64,000 bases of DNA, from the NCBI GenBank assembly GCA_000381625.1, contig KB906767.1, forward strand, positions 6,533,672 through 6,597,671. The letters run 5' to 3'. The position numbers and the translations under genes are program-made. This document shows, one piece after another, positions 1-9,741 of the stretch; the stretch's first letter is position 1, and the number at the start of each line of letters is the position of its first letter. The notes below the pieces were generated by a model. The model did not search any database. It was not told the DNA's origin and saw only the letters and a list, made by a program, of their open reading frames with translations. The stretch comes from Bryobacterales bacterium KBS 96. Its GTDB lineage: Bacteria > Acidobacteriota > Terriglobia > Bryobacterales > Bryobacteraceae.

Positions 1-249
1 TTGTGCGGGATAAATGGAGGCATACCGCGCGAGCACCCCAGTCCAGGCGTCAGGCTGGTGCTCGGGAAGGTCCAATGCGATGAGCCGCGAAACGGACAAA
101 ATCCGATCTTGCACAGGGGCAAAGACGACAGATCCCAGGTTGAGCCGAAACTCAGCTTTGGCAAAAATTGCCAAAGCGGCGAGCAGCGGAAAGAAGTTGA
201 GGAAAGCCAGAATCAAAATCTTGGCCGACAACGAAGCGCGCGCTCTCAT
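1..249 (-). CDS. Sensor histidine kinase, N-terminal part (runs off the window)
   Basis: Only the first 83 codons are visible. The ATG at 249 overlaps, as ATGA, the stop that the upstream response-regulator frame would use if its frameshifts were repaired; this translational coupling is typical of two-component operons and fixes the start. The product opens with a short basic segment (MRARASLSAK) and one hydrophobic helix at about residues 11-29, followed by what would be an extracytoplasmic sensor segment. The HisKA and ATPase domains would lie outside the window, so the kinase call rests on context and the membrane topology. The partner regulator appears broken, so this kinase may be an orphan. 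Confidence 0.55.
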   Translation of the reverse strand, partial: MRARASLSAKILILAFLNFFPLLAALAIFAKAEFRLNLGSVVFAPVQDRILSVSRLIALDLPEHQPDAWTGVLARYASIYPAQ

Positions 250-866
250 ACCGGGGATTCCGTTCCAGGTTTGCGCATCATATAGCCCGCTACGGACAGT
301 GACAATAAATTTTGGTTCCTTCGGATCGTCTCTCAGCTTCTTGCGCAACGAGGAGATGTGCACATCCACGGAACGATCGAACACATCGAAATTCCGGTCC
401 GCCACATCGAGCAGCAATTGCTCGCGACTCTTGATACGGCCACGCGATTTTGCGAGCGAAAGCAGCAGATCAATTCCGTTGCGGTTGGCTGTAACGGCTC
501 CGTGCCCATAAACGCGACACGCGCATTACAATCCAATTGAAGCTCGCCGACAACGACTCGCCTTGTTTCCGGCGATGTTTGAGAATTGGTCTGTACCGAT
601 CGGCGTATTACCGATCGTAGCCGGGCAAGCAGTTCGCGAGTTGAAAAGGTCTTGGGCAGATAGTCGTCCGCTCCGAGCTCCAGACCGACAATGCGGTCCG
701 GCTCTTCACCGCGGCCAGTCAACATCAGTACGGGAATGCGCGAGCGGGCGCGCAACTCGCGCAAAGCTTTAAAGCCATCGAGTCCCGGAAGCATTACGTC
801 CAGAATGACGGCGGCAAACGGTTCCTGAAGGTTTAGCCTATCGATTCCGAAAGGACGTATAATCAA
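246..866 (-). pseudogene. Decayed OmpR-family response regulator
   Basis: The frame ending at 866 encodes the second half of a receiver domain: VILDVMLPGLDG holds the phospho-acceptor Asp, GLELGADDYLPKTF the switch region with its Lys. A linker and the start of a winged-helix DNA-binding domain follow. Near position 472 one base appears to be missing; the next frame then gives DLLLSLAKSRGRIKSREQLL and DVHISSLRKKLRDDP, a normal OmpR-type effector domain. A second slip near 284-290 is needed to reach YMMRKPGTESPV and its stop at 246-248. The N-terminal acidic pair is absent, and upstream only an out-of-frame IEGFDYTSFRNR is recognisable. At least two indels plus 5' truncation argue for a pseudogene, although sequence error could explain the indels. 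Confidence 0.75.
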
Positions 867-963
867 ATCCTTCTATGCAGCGAACATGAACGCGTAGCCA
901 GGTGCGGCTCAGGTTGCGCCGGAGCGCTAACGATAAGGGTGTTTACCCGGTTGAAGGTCGGCT

Positions 964-3627
964 ATGTCCACGCCCGCCAAGATCAAGGATCGATACGAGT
1001 TGCGAACCGTGCTCGGTCGCGGTGGAATGGGCACTGTCTATCGGGCGTTCGATACCGTTTTCCGCCGTGAAGTAGCCATCAAAATGCTGCGCGACGTGAA
1101 CACGCAGCTATTAATCGATCTGTTCTACCGGGAATGCAGTGCGCTCGCAACGCTGGCCCATTCCAATGTCGTCGATATTTTCGACATGGGTACGTTTGAA
1201 GACGAGGGTGTGGCGCGGCCCTATTTCGTCATGCCGCTGCTGACGGGAAGAACCCTCCACGATCTCATCTATCCTCACCGAGAGCCGCTGCCGCTGCCTC
1301 GATGCATCGACATCATCTGCCAGGCGTCACGGGGCCTGCAATGCGCTCATGATCACGGATTATTGCACCGCGACATTAAACCAAGCAACATTTTCGTGAT
1401 GAACGACGATTCCGTTCAGATCATCGACTTCGGAGTCGCGCATTTCACGGGCAACCAATCCACGGGTATGAAGGGGACGCTGCAGTACATGGCGCCCGAG
1501 CAAATCGGCATGAAGCCTCTCAATAGCCGCAGCGACATTTTCTCGCTCGGCGTGGTCTGCTACGAATCGTTAACGGCCGTGCAGCCGTTCTGGCGGACGC
1601 GGGAAGAGGACGTTGTCAAGGCCGTGATGCAGGAGAATCCGCAGCTTGCTTCCGACCTGCACGCCGGCGTTCCACGAGCCGTCGCGCTTGTGGTCGCCAA
1701 AGCCATGGCGAAAGATCCATCCGCTCGCTTCTCATCGGCCAGCGAGTTCGCGAATTCACTACAGAAGGCATGGCATAACGAGCCGCTGCGTCCGGCGCCC
1801 GCGGCAACCGTCAGAACGAGATTCGAATTCGCCGAGCGCAGCTTTAAAGAACGTGATTTTCAATTTGCATCCGAAATACTGAATGAACTCGAATCCGAAG
1901 GATACGTCAACGAGCAGGTTCTCAAGCTTAGACAAGACGTAATTCAGGCGATCCGGGAACAATCGACCAACCGCTTGCTCGAAAATGCAAAGCGCTGTGT
2001 CGATGAAGAGGAGTACTCACTGGCGCTTCGGAAGATTCAAGACATTCTCGAACTCATGCCGGAGCATCCGCCGGCTCTTGAACTCAAGCAGCGAATTGAG
2101 GATGCGCTGACGGAGCAGAAAATATCCGAGCTGCTCCGCGTTGCGGCCGAGCATCTCGAGCATATGGCGCTTACGAGCGCTCGCCAGGTGGCGCAGGATG
2201 CGTTGAATCTGAAACCGGACGACGCACGGGCGAAAGATCTTCTGAAGAATATCGAGTTGAAGCAACAGGACGTCATCAGGAGCCGCCGGGAACAGGAAAG
2301 CCTATTCCAAGCTGCGCGAACTGCCTGGGCCGCCGGCAATCTGAGTCTGGCGATCGAACGATTCGAGCAGGAAGCGGAATCGATACGCCGTGCAGCCGGC
2401 CGGCGGGACTGGTGTCCCGAGCACAAGGAAATCGAGCGTAAGGTGCGCGAAGAGCGAAAAGCTCTGCAAACGGATTTGGCGGAGGCCCGCCGAAAGCTGA
2501 GGGTGGGCAACCTGTCGGCCGCCCTCTCATTGTATGAGCGCCAATGCGCCCGCTACCCCGACGAGCCGCTCGTGCGTTCGCTACGACAGGAGATCGAAAG
2601 TATCCAGCGAGAGAACGTGGATCGCCAAGTGGAGGACCTTGAGGCGCGGCTATTGACGGAGCCCGACTTGGGCAGGCAGGCCGCCACAGTGGCAGAAGCT
2701 TTGAAGGAGCACCCGGACCAGGACGCCTTTCTTAACCTGCTGGCGCAAATTCAGGCAAAGCAGAAAGCTGCCGATGCCGTGCTGGAACTTGCTCGAAAGC
2801 ACGAGAAGAGTGGAGAATACGCAAAGGCGCTCGAAAAATGGCGTCAGCTTGAATCGATCAACCCTGGCTTTCCGATGCTTGCCGAGGAGATGAGCCGCTT
2901 GACGGAGATTTGTAAGCGGCGGGAGGTCGAAGCCAAACTCTCAACCGCTCACCGCCTGTTTCAATCGAACCGGCTATCGGAGTGCAGCCAGATCTTGCAG
3001 CAAGCGTTGGAGTCCGCTCGCGGGAATACCTTGCTTGAGCGGTTTATTTTCGACGAACTGAACCAGCAGGCGGAGCGCATACTGCACACGGACTGGCGCG
3101 CCGCGGAAACGCTTGTGAAACAAGCCGCATCCATCCGCCAGGAATGGCAGCCGCCTGCCCGCATACGTGACACGATCGGGGTCATGCGCGCCGAGGAACA
3201 CCGCTCGCCCGCAGCGGCCAGTGTGCAGCATCAGGCTGCCCCGGCCGCTTCGGGCGCCCACATTGAAGGCGCGGCGCAGATAGTGTCCGAGTCCGCCGCT
3301 ATCACCACGGCGCGTGAACCGGAAAATGTCGTGGAGCGGCTGAGGGAATTACAGGCTCTGACGGACAACCCGGCAAATACGTCTTATCTCGATGACTACA
3401 TGAAACGATGCCGGGCTCTTGCGGGACGAGAGCAACCGACGGCCGAAGTCAGCCGCCTCGCGCGGGCGATTGTGGAGCAGATTCTTGCGCTTCAGGCAGC
3501 GCGTTGGGCATTTACGAAAGGCGATCGCCGGGAGTGCCTCCGAATCTGCGATCAATTCCTTAAAGGCAATCCCGGAAGCGCTTCCTTTCTAATGCTTAAG
3601 TCACAAGCGCAAAACCAGATTCAGTAG
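964..3627 (+). CDS. Serine/threonine protein kinase with long helical-repeat C-terminus
   Basis: This 887-residue protein begins with a complete Hanks-type kinase domain at about residues 10-270. It has the glycine loop LGRGGMGTVY, ATP-anchoring Lys40 (VAIK), catalytic HRDIKPSN with Asp137, DFG with Asp155 and the APE motif near 177-179, so it should be active. The remaining roughly 600 residues are alpha-helical, rich in Glu, Arg and Ala, with repeated TPR-like units (for example ALRKIQDILELMPEHPPALE and ALEKWRQLESINPGFPMLAE). No transmembrane helix is visible, unlike PknB-type kinases that carry external PASTA domains, so it is probably a cytoplasmic kinase recruiting partners through its repeats. 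It stands alone, transcribed away from the broken two-component genes. Substrates cannot be inferred. Confidence 0.9.
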   Translation: MSTPAKIKDRYELRTVLGRGGMGTVYRAFDTVFRREVAIKMLRDVNTQLLIDLFYRECSALATLAHSNVVDIFDMGTFEDEGVARPYFVMPLLTGRTLHDLIYPHREPLPLPRCIDIICQASRGLQCAHDHGLLHRDIKPSNIFVMNDDSVQIIDFGVAHFTGNQSTGMKGTLQYMAPEQIGMKPLNSRSDIFSLGVVCYESLTAVQPFWRTREEDVVKAVMQENPQLASDLHAGVPRAVALVVAKAMAKDPSARFSSASEFANSLQKAWHNEPLRPAPAATVRTRFEFAERSFKERDFQFASEILNELESEGYVNEQVLKLRQDVIQAIREQSTNRLLENAKRCVDEEEYSLALRKIQDILELMPEHPPALELKQRIEDALTEQKISELLRVAAEHLEHMALTSARQVAQDALNLKPDDARAKDLLKNIELKQQDVIRSRREQESLFQAARTAWAAGNLSLAIERFEQEAESIRRAAGRRDWCPEHKEIERKVREERKALQTDLAEARRKLRVGNLSAALSLYERQCARYPDEPLVRSLRQEIESIQRENVDRQVEDLEARLLTEPDLGRQAATVAEALKEHPDQDAFLNLLAQIQAKQKAADAVLELARKHEKSGEYAKALEKWRQLESINPGFPMLAEEMSRLTEICKRREVEAKLSTAHRLFQSNRLSECSQILQQALESARGNTLLERFIFDELNQQAERILHTDWRAAETLVKQAASIRQEWQPPARIRDTIGVMRAEEHRSPAAASVQHQAAPAASGAHIEGAAQIVSESAAITTAREPENVVERLRELQALTDNPANTSYLDDYMKRCRALAGREQPTAEVSRLARAIVEQILALQAARWAFTKGDRRECLRICDQFLKGNPGSASFLMLKSQAQNQIQ

Positions 3628-3781
3628 GTCCACGGTGCGCGAGTCTCTGATCGCGACAGACGATTCCTCCGCTTGCTGACGCGCGCGGTTCCGTTCCGGT
3701 ACGCGCCGCGACCACCTTCGCCGAGCGGGTATCCCGGCGCGGCCTTGGAACGACGGGACACATGCCACTGGCGCTTGAGTT

Positions 3782-5194
3782 CTAGCGGGTTATTTGTAAA
3801 GAATCTGCCTCCGCGACGGCGCCAAGGCGCTTGAAAGACGCCTTGCGAACCGCGGGAAGATATGCGCCAAACACCATGCGCGCGGGATCGGGGTCCGAAA
3901 TCCGGAGTACCCCTACATTCTCAATCCAATCCATATAGCGCGTTTCGAATTGGCTGTAAGCTACTCCTGTCGTTATGCCGTAAACTCCGGCTCGCACGTC
4001 CAGCCGGAACGAGAAGCGATACAGGAAGCGCTCGCCGGCCTTAACCTGCGGCACACTGAGTTTCTCCTGGTATGTATTCAGGCCGATGATGTCCGTGCCC
4101 AGGCGGTCGCGGAGATAGAACCCCACGATGTGAGTCTCGACATCCGCTAAAAATTCAATCACGACGTCGAGCGATACGGTTTCGCCGAGGAGGACGTGGT
4201 CGGTAGCTTGTCCATGGCTATTTCTGAAAACCACTTTGACAATACGGGCGGAGCCGTCGCCATGCCGTAGATATCTGAACTCGTTTTCGGAATCGCGGAT
4301 TTCGAATTGCACCGCCGCGCTCGCGGCATCTTCGTCGTCAAATTCGGCATCGTCGAAATCCGAAGCGTCGTCAGGCGAGAGCGCATCCTGTTCGAGTTCG
4401 CCGTAGTCGGTATCGCGCTCCAGGCCGGCCATTTCCATTTCTTTCTGCTTTTCCAGATCGAAATTGGCCGTGATGAGCGAAAGATACCAGTTCGCCATGT
4501 GAACGGGATTGCCGCGGTTCACGACGCGGCCCTTTTCGAGCACCACGCCGTAGTCGCATAGCCGCTTAATAGCGTCGGAATCGTGACTGACAAACAAAAT
4601 CGATACGCCACTGTCGCGCAGGCGCTTGATTCTGGCCATGCATTTCTGCTGAAAGCGAGCGTCTCCGACAGCGAGCGCCTCGTCGACAATCAGAATCTTC
4701 GGATTCACGCTGATCGCGACGGAAAAAGCGAGGCGAACACTCATGCCGCTCGAATAAGTCTTCACCGGATACTCGAGGAAATCGCCGATGTCGGCAAAGC
4801 CGGCAATCTCATCGAACCGCTGCTGCACCTCTTCAAACGTGAGCCCCAACAGGCGCCCGTTGAAGAACACGTTTTGACGCCCCGTGAATTCAGGGTTAAA
4901 GCCGCTGCCCAGTTCGAGCAGGGCCGAAACCCTGCCGTTCACGCTCAATTGGCCGCAAGTGGGAGCCATTGTGCCCGCGACAATCTGCAGAAGAGTGCTT
5001 TTGCCGGATCCATTGCGCCCGATAATTCCGACCGTCTGCCCGACAGGAACTTCCAGGTTGATGTCCTGAAGCGCCCAGAACTTATCCGCATTGCGCCACT
5101 TCGGAAACAGCAGATGAACCATGCGGTCGGCGGGCGTTATAAACCGGTCATAGCATTTGGAAATGCCATTCAGTATGATCGCCGGATCGCTCAT
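3782..5194 (-). CDS. ABC transporter ATPase for polysaccharide export (Wzt/TagH type)
   Basis: This is a 470-residue protein. Residues 1-245 form a nucleotide-binding domain with Walker A GRNGSGKST (about 59-67), signature YSSGM (146-150) and Walker B ILIVDEALAVGD (166-177), the set shared by Wzt, KpsT and TagH exporters. An acidic linker (about 255-295, rich in Asp and Glu) leads into a C-terminal beta-rich domain of about 160 residues resembling the Wzt carbohydrate-binding domain, which in O-antigen exporters recognises the finished glycan. It is the last gene of the minus-strand polysaccharide cluster, 134 bases after the glycosyltransferase. The permease partner (Wzm) that normally sits beside it is not in the window. 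The role as inner-membrane glycan exporter ATPase is secure; the exported polymer is unknown. Confidence 0.92.
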   Translation of the reverse strand: MSDPAIILNGISKCYDRFITPADRMVHLLFPKWRNADKFWALQDINLEVPVGQTVGIIGRNGSGKSTLLQIVAGTMAPTCGQLSVNGRVSALLELGSGFNPEFTGRQNVFFNGRLLGLTFEEVQQRFDEIAGFADIGDFLEYPVKTYSSGMSVRLAFSVAISVNPKILIVDEALAVGDARFQQKCMARIKRLRDSGVSILFVSHDSDAIKRLCDYGVVLEKGRVVNRGNPVHMANWYLSLITANFDLEKQKEMEMAGLERDTDYGELEQDALSPDDASDFDDAEFDDEDAASAAVQFEIRDSENEFRYLRHGDGSARIVKVVFRNSHGQATDHVLLGETVSLDVVIEFLADVETHIVGFYLRDRLGTDIIGLNTYQEKLSVPQVKAGERFLYRFSFRLDVRAGVYGITTGVAYSQFETRYMDWIENVGVLRISDPDPARMVFGAYLPAVRKASFKRLGAVAEADSLQITR

Positions 5195-5328
5195 TGAAAA
5201 AGATGGCTAACCTTCTTGAATAAGTCGAATAGAGCTGACTTCACCCGTTCTTCCCCTAGCGCTTCCATCCTAACTCAAGCTTAACCCATTTGGCGTCCAC
5301 GCAATTCCCCACGGGTGTCGAGGTGCGG

Positions 5329-8300
5329 TCAACCTGCCGTTACCGCCCGGAGGCTGTAATCGCACGCCTGAACATCGAGGTTGGGATTATAGTAACGATC
5401 GCCGGACTGTATCGCAGGCTCCCAATAATCCAGCAGAAGGTTGCGATCGACAAAGTCGTAATATTTTCCTCGGGAAGAAGACTCGTGATGGATGAACCGT
5501 GCCCGCGGCGTGAAAATATTTCGCTTGTTCTGGTTCAGCGCCTTCAAGCAGAGATCGACGTCCTGGTATTCCGTGAAAAAGTGTTCGTTGAAGCCGCCAA
5601 TCTGGTCGAACAATGCGCGCCCGATCATCAGGCACGCAGCCGTAACAGCGGAAACTTCCCGTGCGGAGGACAGCGATCCCGCGTAGCCGTCGGTTGACGG
5701 CGATGCGCCGCGCGAAACGTGATCTGCCGTCCCGCGGCATCCGAGAACCACGCCCGCGTGTTGAATTGTTTCGTCCGGGTAGAGCAGAAGCGCTCCCACC
5801 GCTCCGGCGTCCGGCTGTTCGGCATAATAGAGCATCTCCTGGATCCATTCCGGCGTCACTATTTCGATATCGTTATTCATGAAGACCAGATACGATCCGC
5901 GAGCCTGCTTGACCCCCAAGTTATTTGCTTTAGAGAAGTTGAATGTTCCCGGAAAAATAACACGATCCACGGGCGCCGTTCTAAGTACGTCGAGGGCCTC
6001 CGGATCGGACGTCTCATTATCGACGCAAATCACCTCGAAATTCGAGTAAGTGGTTTTCAAAAATAGAGTATAAAGGCATTGTTCGATCATCCCAGGGTTG
6101 TCTTTAGTTGGGATGATGATGCTAACCATCGGCGATTTCACGCGGCTGCGGGGAGCGATCTGCACTCGATGCGGAAACGGGCCGCGTATGGCGTCCGCCT
6201 GCAATCCCAGACGATTCAAATGCTCCTGGACCGCGGCGGTCTGCAGGCGGCTTACATCGCCTTTTGCTTCGCTGCTCGCGGCGACACTACCCGGAATGGC
6301 GCGCCAATGATAGAGAATTTTCGGTATGTGCTGTATGTGTTGTGTCCGTTCCGAGTAGCGGAGAAAGAACTCGTAATCCTGAATGCCGTCGAAACGAGAA
6401 TCGAGGCCGCCGATTTCCAGCGTCAAATCGCGGCGAACGCACAACAGATGGCCGATATACATGACCCCCCGAAAATACTCCGGCGACCAATCCGGCTTGT
6501 GAAATGGCTCGAAGCTCATGCCCGCTTCGTCTGTCTTATCGGAATCGCTGTAAACGGCGTCGTATCCCTGCCGGCACGCTTCGGCGAGCGAACTCAGAGC
6601 GTCGGGACTTAGCAAATCGTCATGATCGAGAAAGCACAGATACTGGCCCGAAGCGATTTCGATGCCCTTGTTGGTTGCCGCGCTGATTCCGTGCGGTGTA
6701 TCCAATTTTAAAATCTTTACGCGGCCAGAGCGCTCCAGATCCGGGAACAGTGTTTGAAATTCTGTTGCCGACGAACAATCGTCGACAATGCACCATTCCC
6801 AGTTGTCCATCGTTTGGCGAAAAACGGAAAGGGCGGCTTCAACGAACCAGGACGGTTTAGTATTCCAGGTAGGCGTGACAATGCTGAATAAGGGCGCTTC
6901 GGAGCGCGGCGTCTCAGCGGCCGCGGCAATCAGGAAGAATAGCTCTGTCCAGGGCACAGCCGTGATGCCGAACTGGTCTTTCCTCAATACCTGAGTGGGC
7001 GTTAACCGTTTCAAACTGTAGTTTTCCTCATCTCTCGACAGATTTGGGCTGTAGTACCGATCGTCCGCGATCTCGTCTCGCCACCTATGCTGTATATAGT
7101 TGACTCGTTCGATTTCGGGAAAGATTTCTCTCTGCCCTTTGGATGCCGACTCGTGATGATGGAGAACGGCGTACGGTGTATAGATAACGCGATATCCTCT
7201 GGCTTGAATTTTCATGCAGAGATCGACATCGTTGAAATCGATCGGAAGATTTTCCTGGTCGAATCCCCCGGCTTCCCAAAAAACATCCGCTCTGGTCATG
7301 AGACAGGCGCCAGTGACGCCGCCGACATTACGAATGACATCCGGAAGATCGAAATAATGCCGTTCATCGCTTGCCAGCCCACGAAACGCATGTCCGCAGT
7401 TCTTACGGAATCCCATAAAGATGCCCGCATGCTGGATCGCGCCGCCGGGATACAGGAGTTTAGCCCCCACGGCGCCCACTTCAGGACGAATCGCCTGTTC
7501 AACCATCGCGTCGAGCCAATCGTGCGCGATGACCGACATGTCGTCATTCAAGAACAGCAATAACGGCGAATTGCACTGTCGCGCGGCGAGGTTGTTGATT
7601 TCCGAGAAGTTGAAAGGATGGCAGCGCCAATCGATATAGCGCAACGGCGCGGAGCGCGCGATATACGAGGAGACGAGTTGTCTTATTTCATCGCCGCTGG
7701 AGTTGTCGACGACAACGACCTCATAACGCGAATACGAAGTCAAATCGAAGAGGCTATCAAGGTTTTTACGAAGGTTATGAGTGTTGCCACCGGACGGAAT
7801 GATAATACCGACCTGTGGCTCTCCCGGGATTTTGTATCGAACGCGCCAACTACCCTCATGTAACCCCGTTTCAACTCGGTCTCCGTTCTTGGCGCGGTTG
7901 CAATGGGACTGGAGAACGGCGCGTATTTCGTCGAGATCCTCCGTCCCAGTTTGCCCCTCCGGCGGCGCGTCTGAGTGAAGAAGAATGCTCGGGATGTGCT
8001 CGATCCGCTTCGCGCGCTCGCTGCTCTTCAGAACCAGGTCATAGGCTGCGGCCGGTTCCGTCCCGGCGACGATTGGGTCCACTTCTTTTAAAAGGGATTT
8101 TCGCACCACGAGAAAAGCGCCGATATAATTAAACGATAAGAGCAGATCCGGCGACCAGGCGGGTTTAAAGATGGGATTTTGGCGCCTCCCGCTCTCGTCC
8201 AGGTGGTCTTCATCGGCATAGAGTAAATCAGCTTCCGGATTCTCTTCCAATCGTATGGCGATATGCGCCAGCGCGGAGGGGGCCAACTGGTTGGAGGCGC

Positions 8301-9018
8301 GTAGGATTGCAACGTACTCGCTTTGAAGGGCGTCTGCCAGGTCTCCATAGCGCCACGGCTGCCGCGGATCTTGAGGCGGCTCCGCGGCGCGTATTCGTTT
8401 GTCCTGTTCGGTAAATTGCCGGATCACGTCAAACGTTCTGGAGCCGGTCGTCTCCGTGGGGACTGCGATCAACCGCCAATCCGAGTAGCTTTGCCGCATA
8501 ACCGAGCGAATGGCGCGGGCCAGGCGTATTTCGTCGTCAGCCCCGGAAACAGGCATGAGAATGCCGAGTAAGGGCCTATTCTCGATAGTCTCCAGCCGTA
8601 ATCGCAAGAGTGCTTCCGCGGGCCGTTCGAATTCCTCAATCCATCGTTCGTAATCGGTGGGAAAGCCCCGATCGTGATCGATCGCGACAACGGTTTCCAC
8701 TTTGCCGGCGATGTTTCCTTTAGAACGCACGCGCACTTGTATCGGAATCCGTCCGTTCGGGAGCGAGGAAGCGTGCAGATCGAGAGAGAATAAACGCGTA
8801 CTCCGGCTGTCGGCATCCAGGACCGATGCCTGGAAATTCAGACGCGTTTCCTGCCAGTGCGCGTTCAGCACGGGAAGTCCGAGCGCCTCAACTTCGATTA
8901 CATCCGATTCATGCAGCCGTTGTGCCTCGCCTCGAATACGAATAGCATTGGTCCGTGGCTGAAGGTCGAGAGGGCTCGGCTCAAAGAGGGCGATCCGGTG
9001 CATCGACAAGTTACCCAT
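5329..9018 (-). CDS. Multidomain family 2 glycosyltransferase with four GT2-like modules
   Basis: This 1229-residue cytoplasmic protein probably assembles or caps a surface glycan. After about 145 residues of unassigned N-terminus come four GT-A modules in two similar pairs. Their opening strands are PLLGILMPVSG (about 149), PQVGIIIPSGG (about 401), PLFSIVTPTWN (near 690) and PMVSIIIPTKD (near 960). Acidic metal-binding motifs are present in module 2 (FLNDDMSV), module 3 (FLDHDDLLSPDAL) and module 4 (MNNDIEIV). In module 1 the matching segment reads ILRASNQLAPSAL, so the aspartates are gone and it is probably inactive. Family members transfer rhamnose, glucose or galactose to O-antigen-like polymers; the sugar here cannot be read from sequence. 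The start overlaps the upstream gene by 8 bases, indicating co-transcription. Confidence 0.88.
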   Translation of the reverse strand: MGNLSMHRIALFEPSPLDLQPRTNAIRIRGEAQRLHESDVIEVEALGLPVLNAHWQETRLNFQASVLDADSRSTRLFSLDLHASSLPNGRIPIQVRVRSKGNIAGKVETVVAIDHDRGFPTDYERWIEEFERPAEALLRLRLETIENRPLLGILMPVSGADDEIRLARAIRSVMRQSYSDWRLIAVPTETTGSRTFDVIRQFTEQDKRIRAAEPPQDPRQPWRYGDLADALQSEYVAILRASNQLAPSALAHIAIRLEENPEADLLYADEDHLDESGRRQNPIFKPAWSPDLLLSFNYIGAFLVVRKSLLKEVDPIVAGTEPAAAYDLVLKSSERAKRIEHIPSILLHSDAPPEGQTGTEDLDEIRAVLQSHCNRAKNGDRVETGLHEGSWRVRYKIPGEPQVGIIIPSGGNTHNLRKNLDSLFDLTSYSRYEVVVVDNSSGDEIRQLVSSYIARSAPLRYIDWRCHPFNFSEINNLAARQCNSPLLLFLNDDMSVIAHDWLDAMVEQAIRPEVGAVGAKLLYPGGAIQHAGIFMGFRKNCGHAFRGLASDERHYFDLPDVIRNVGGVTGACLMTRADVFWEAGGFDQENLPIDFNDVDLCMKIQARGYRVIYTPYAVLHHHESASKGQREIFPEIERVNYIQHRWRDEIADDRYYSPNLSRDEENYSLKRLTPTQVLRKDQFGITAVPWTELFFLIAAAAETPRSEAPLFSIVTPTWNTKPSWFVEAALSVFRQTMDNWEWCIVDDCSSATEFQTLFPDLERSGRVKILKLDTPHGISAATNKGIEIASGQYLCFLDHDDLLSPDALSSLAEACRQGYDAVYSDSDKTDEAGMSFEPFHKPDWSPEYFRGVMYIGHLLCVRRDLTLEIGGLDSRFDGIQDYEFFLRYSERTQHIQHIPKILYHWRAIPGSVAASSEAKGDVSRLQTAAVQEHLNRLGLQADAIRGPFPHRVQIAPRSRVKSPMVSIIIPTKDNPGMIEQCLYTLFLKTTYSNFEVICVDNETSDPEALDVLRTAPVDRVIFPGTFNFSKANNLGVKQARGSYLVFMNNDIEIVTPEWIQEMLYYAEQPDAGAVGALLLYPDETIQHAGVVLGCRGTADHVSRGASPSTDGYAGSLSSAREVSAVTAACLMIGRALFDQIGGFNEHFFTEYQDVDLCLKALNQNKRNIFTPRARFIHHESSSRGKYYDFVDRNLLLDYWEPAIQSGDRYYNPNLDVQACDYSLRAVTAG

Positions 9019-9703
9019 CGGCTCTAGCCTCGCCGCTCATCTCCGCGGATGCGCAGTGTTCGGCTCTGATCTCGGTTAGCACAAATGCAAGGCTTCTCGA
9101 ATCGCTCGAATCGTTGGCTTGGGGCGATAACTGCGCTTGGCCGCATTCAAGCCGCAGAATGAAGCTTTCTTTGAGCGGCTCGTGACAGTCAACTGCAATC
9201 GCAAAGGTTCCCTCGCCAACGGAAGCGTGAAGAACGTGTCCGGCATTAATAAAAGCATCAAACCGCGCCGTGTCTGTCTCCGGTGGCCGCCAGCCTCGGA
9301 TTAAGAGTTTATCGACGGGCTTCAGCGGACGGATGTGAACTTCAACGATCGGCGCGGCCCATCCGTCGCCGTAAATGCCCTTTGATCTTCCGTCCTGCAG
9401 AACGTAGCCTGTCACCGGAGCCCGAACGGTGGACTGCAGTTCGTGCATGTATAAGAACTGGTCGTCCAGTTGACGCTCTGTCTCTTCCTTGAGCTTTTTG
9501 TAAAACGCCAGCCACTGGTAATGAAAGTCCAACAATTCCCGCAAATGGTCTATGTCGTCCGTAGTCAGTACGTAGCCGGGCGCGAAATGATTGGGCAAAA
9601 GCGGTTTTCCGTTGAGAATGGGAGGCAGATCAGGGTCGGTATGCCTCCGGCGCAAAGATTCCGAGCCGGCGCTCTGTTCTCGGATGTGGTCGAGTTCGCC
9701 CAT
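9011..9703 (-). CDS. Conserved-looking protein of unknown function in the polysaccharide cluster
   Basis: I do not recognise this 230-residue protein. It has no signal peptide or membrane helix. Residues about 45-90 are a charged, probably helical segment (HYQWLAFYKKLKEETERQLD), and the rest looks beta-rich (VRAPVTGYVL, IVEVHIRPLKPVDKLLIRGW, GTFAIAVDCHEPLKESFILR). The latter resembles a small beta-sandwich or glycan-binding fold, but that is inference. Its last 8 bases overlap the glycosyltransferase start and it lies 38 bases after the oxidoreductase gene, so it is almost certainly translated as part of the polysaccharide operon. A role as accessory or scaffold for the glycosyltransferase is the simplest reading of the context. 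Confidence 0.72.
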   Translation of the reverse strand: MGELDHIREQSAGSESLRRRHTDPDLPPILNGKPLLPNHFAPGYVLTTDDIDHLRELLDFHYQWLAFYKKLKEETERQLDDQFLYMHELQSTVRAPVTGYVLQDGRSKGIYGDGWAAPIVEVHIRPLKPVDKLLIRGWRPPETDTARFDAFINAGHVLHASVGEGTFAIAVDCHEPLKESFILRLECGQAQLSPQANDSSDSRSLAFVLTEIRAEHCASAEMSGEARADG

Positions 9704-9741
9704 GTCTCCATTTTGCGCAATGCCGCGGGCCGATGCCGAAT

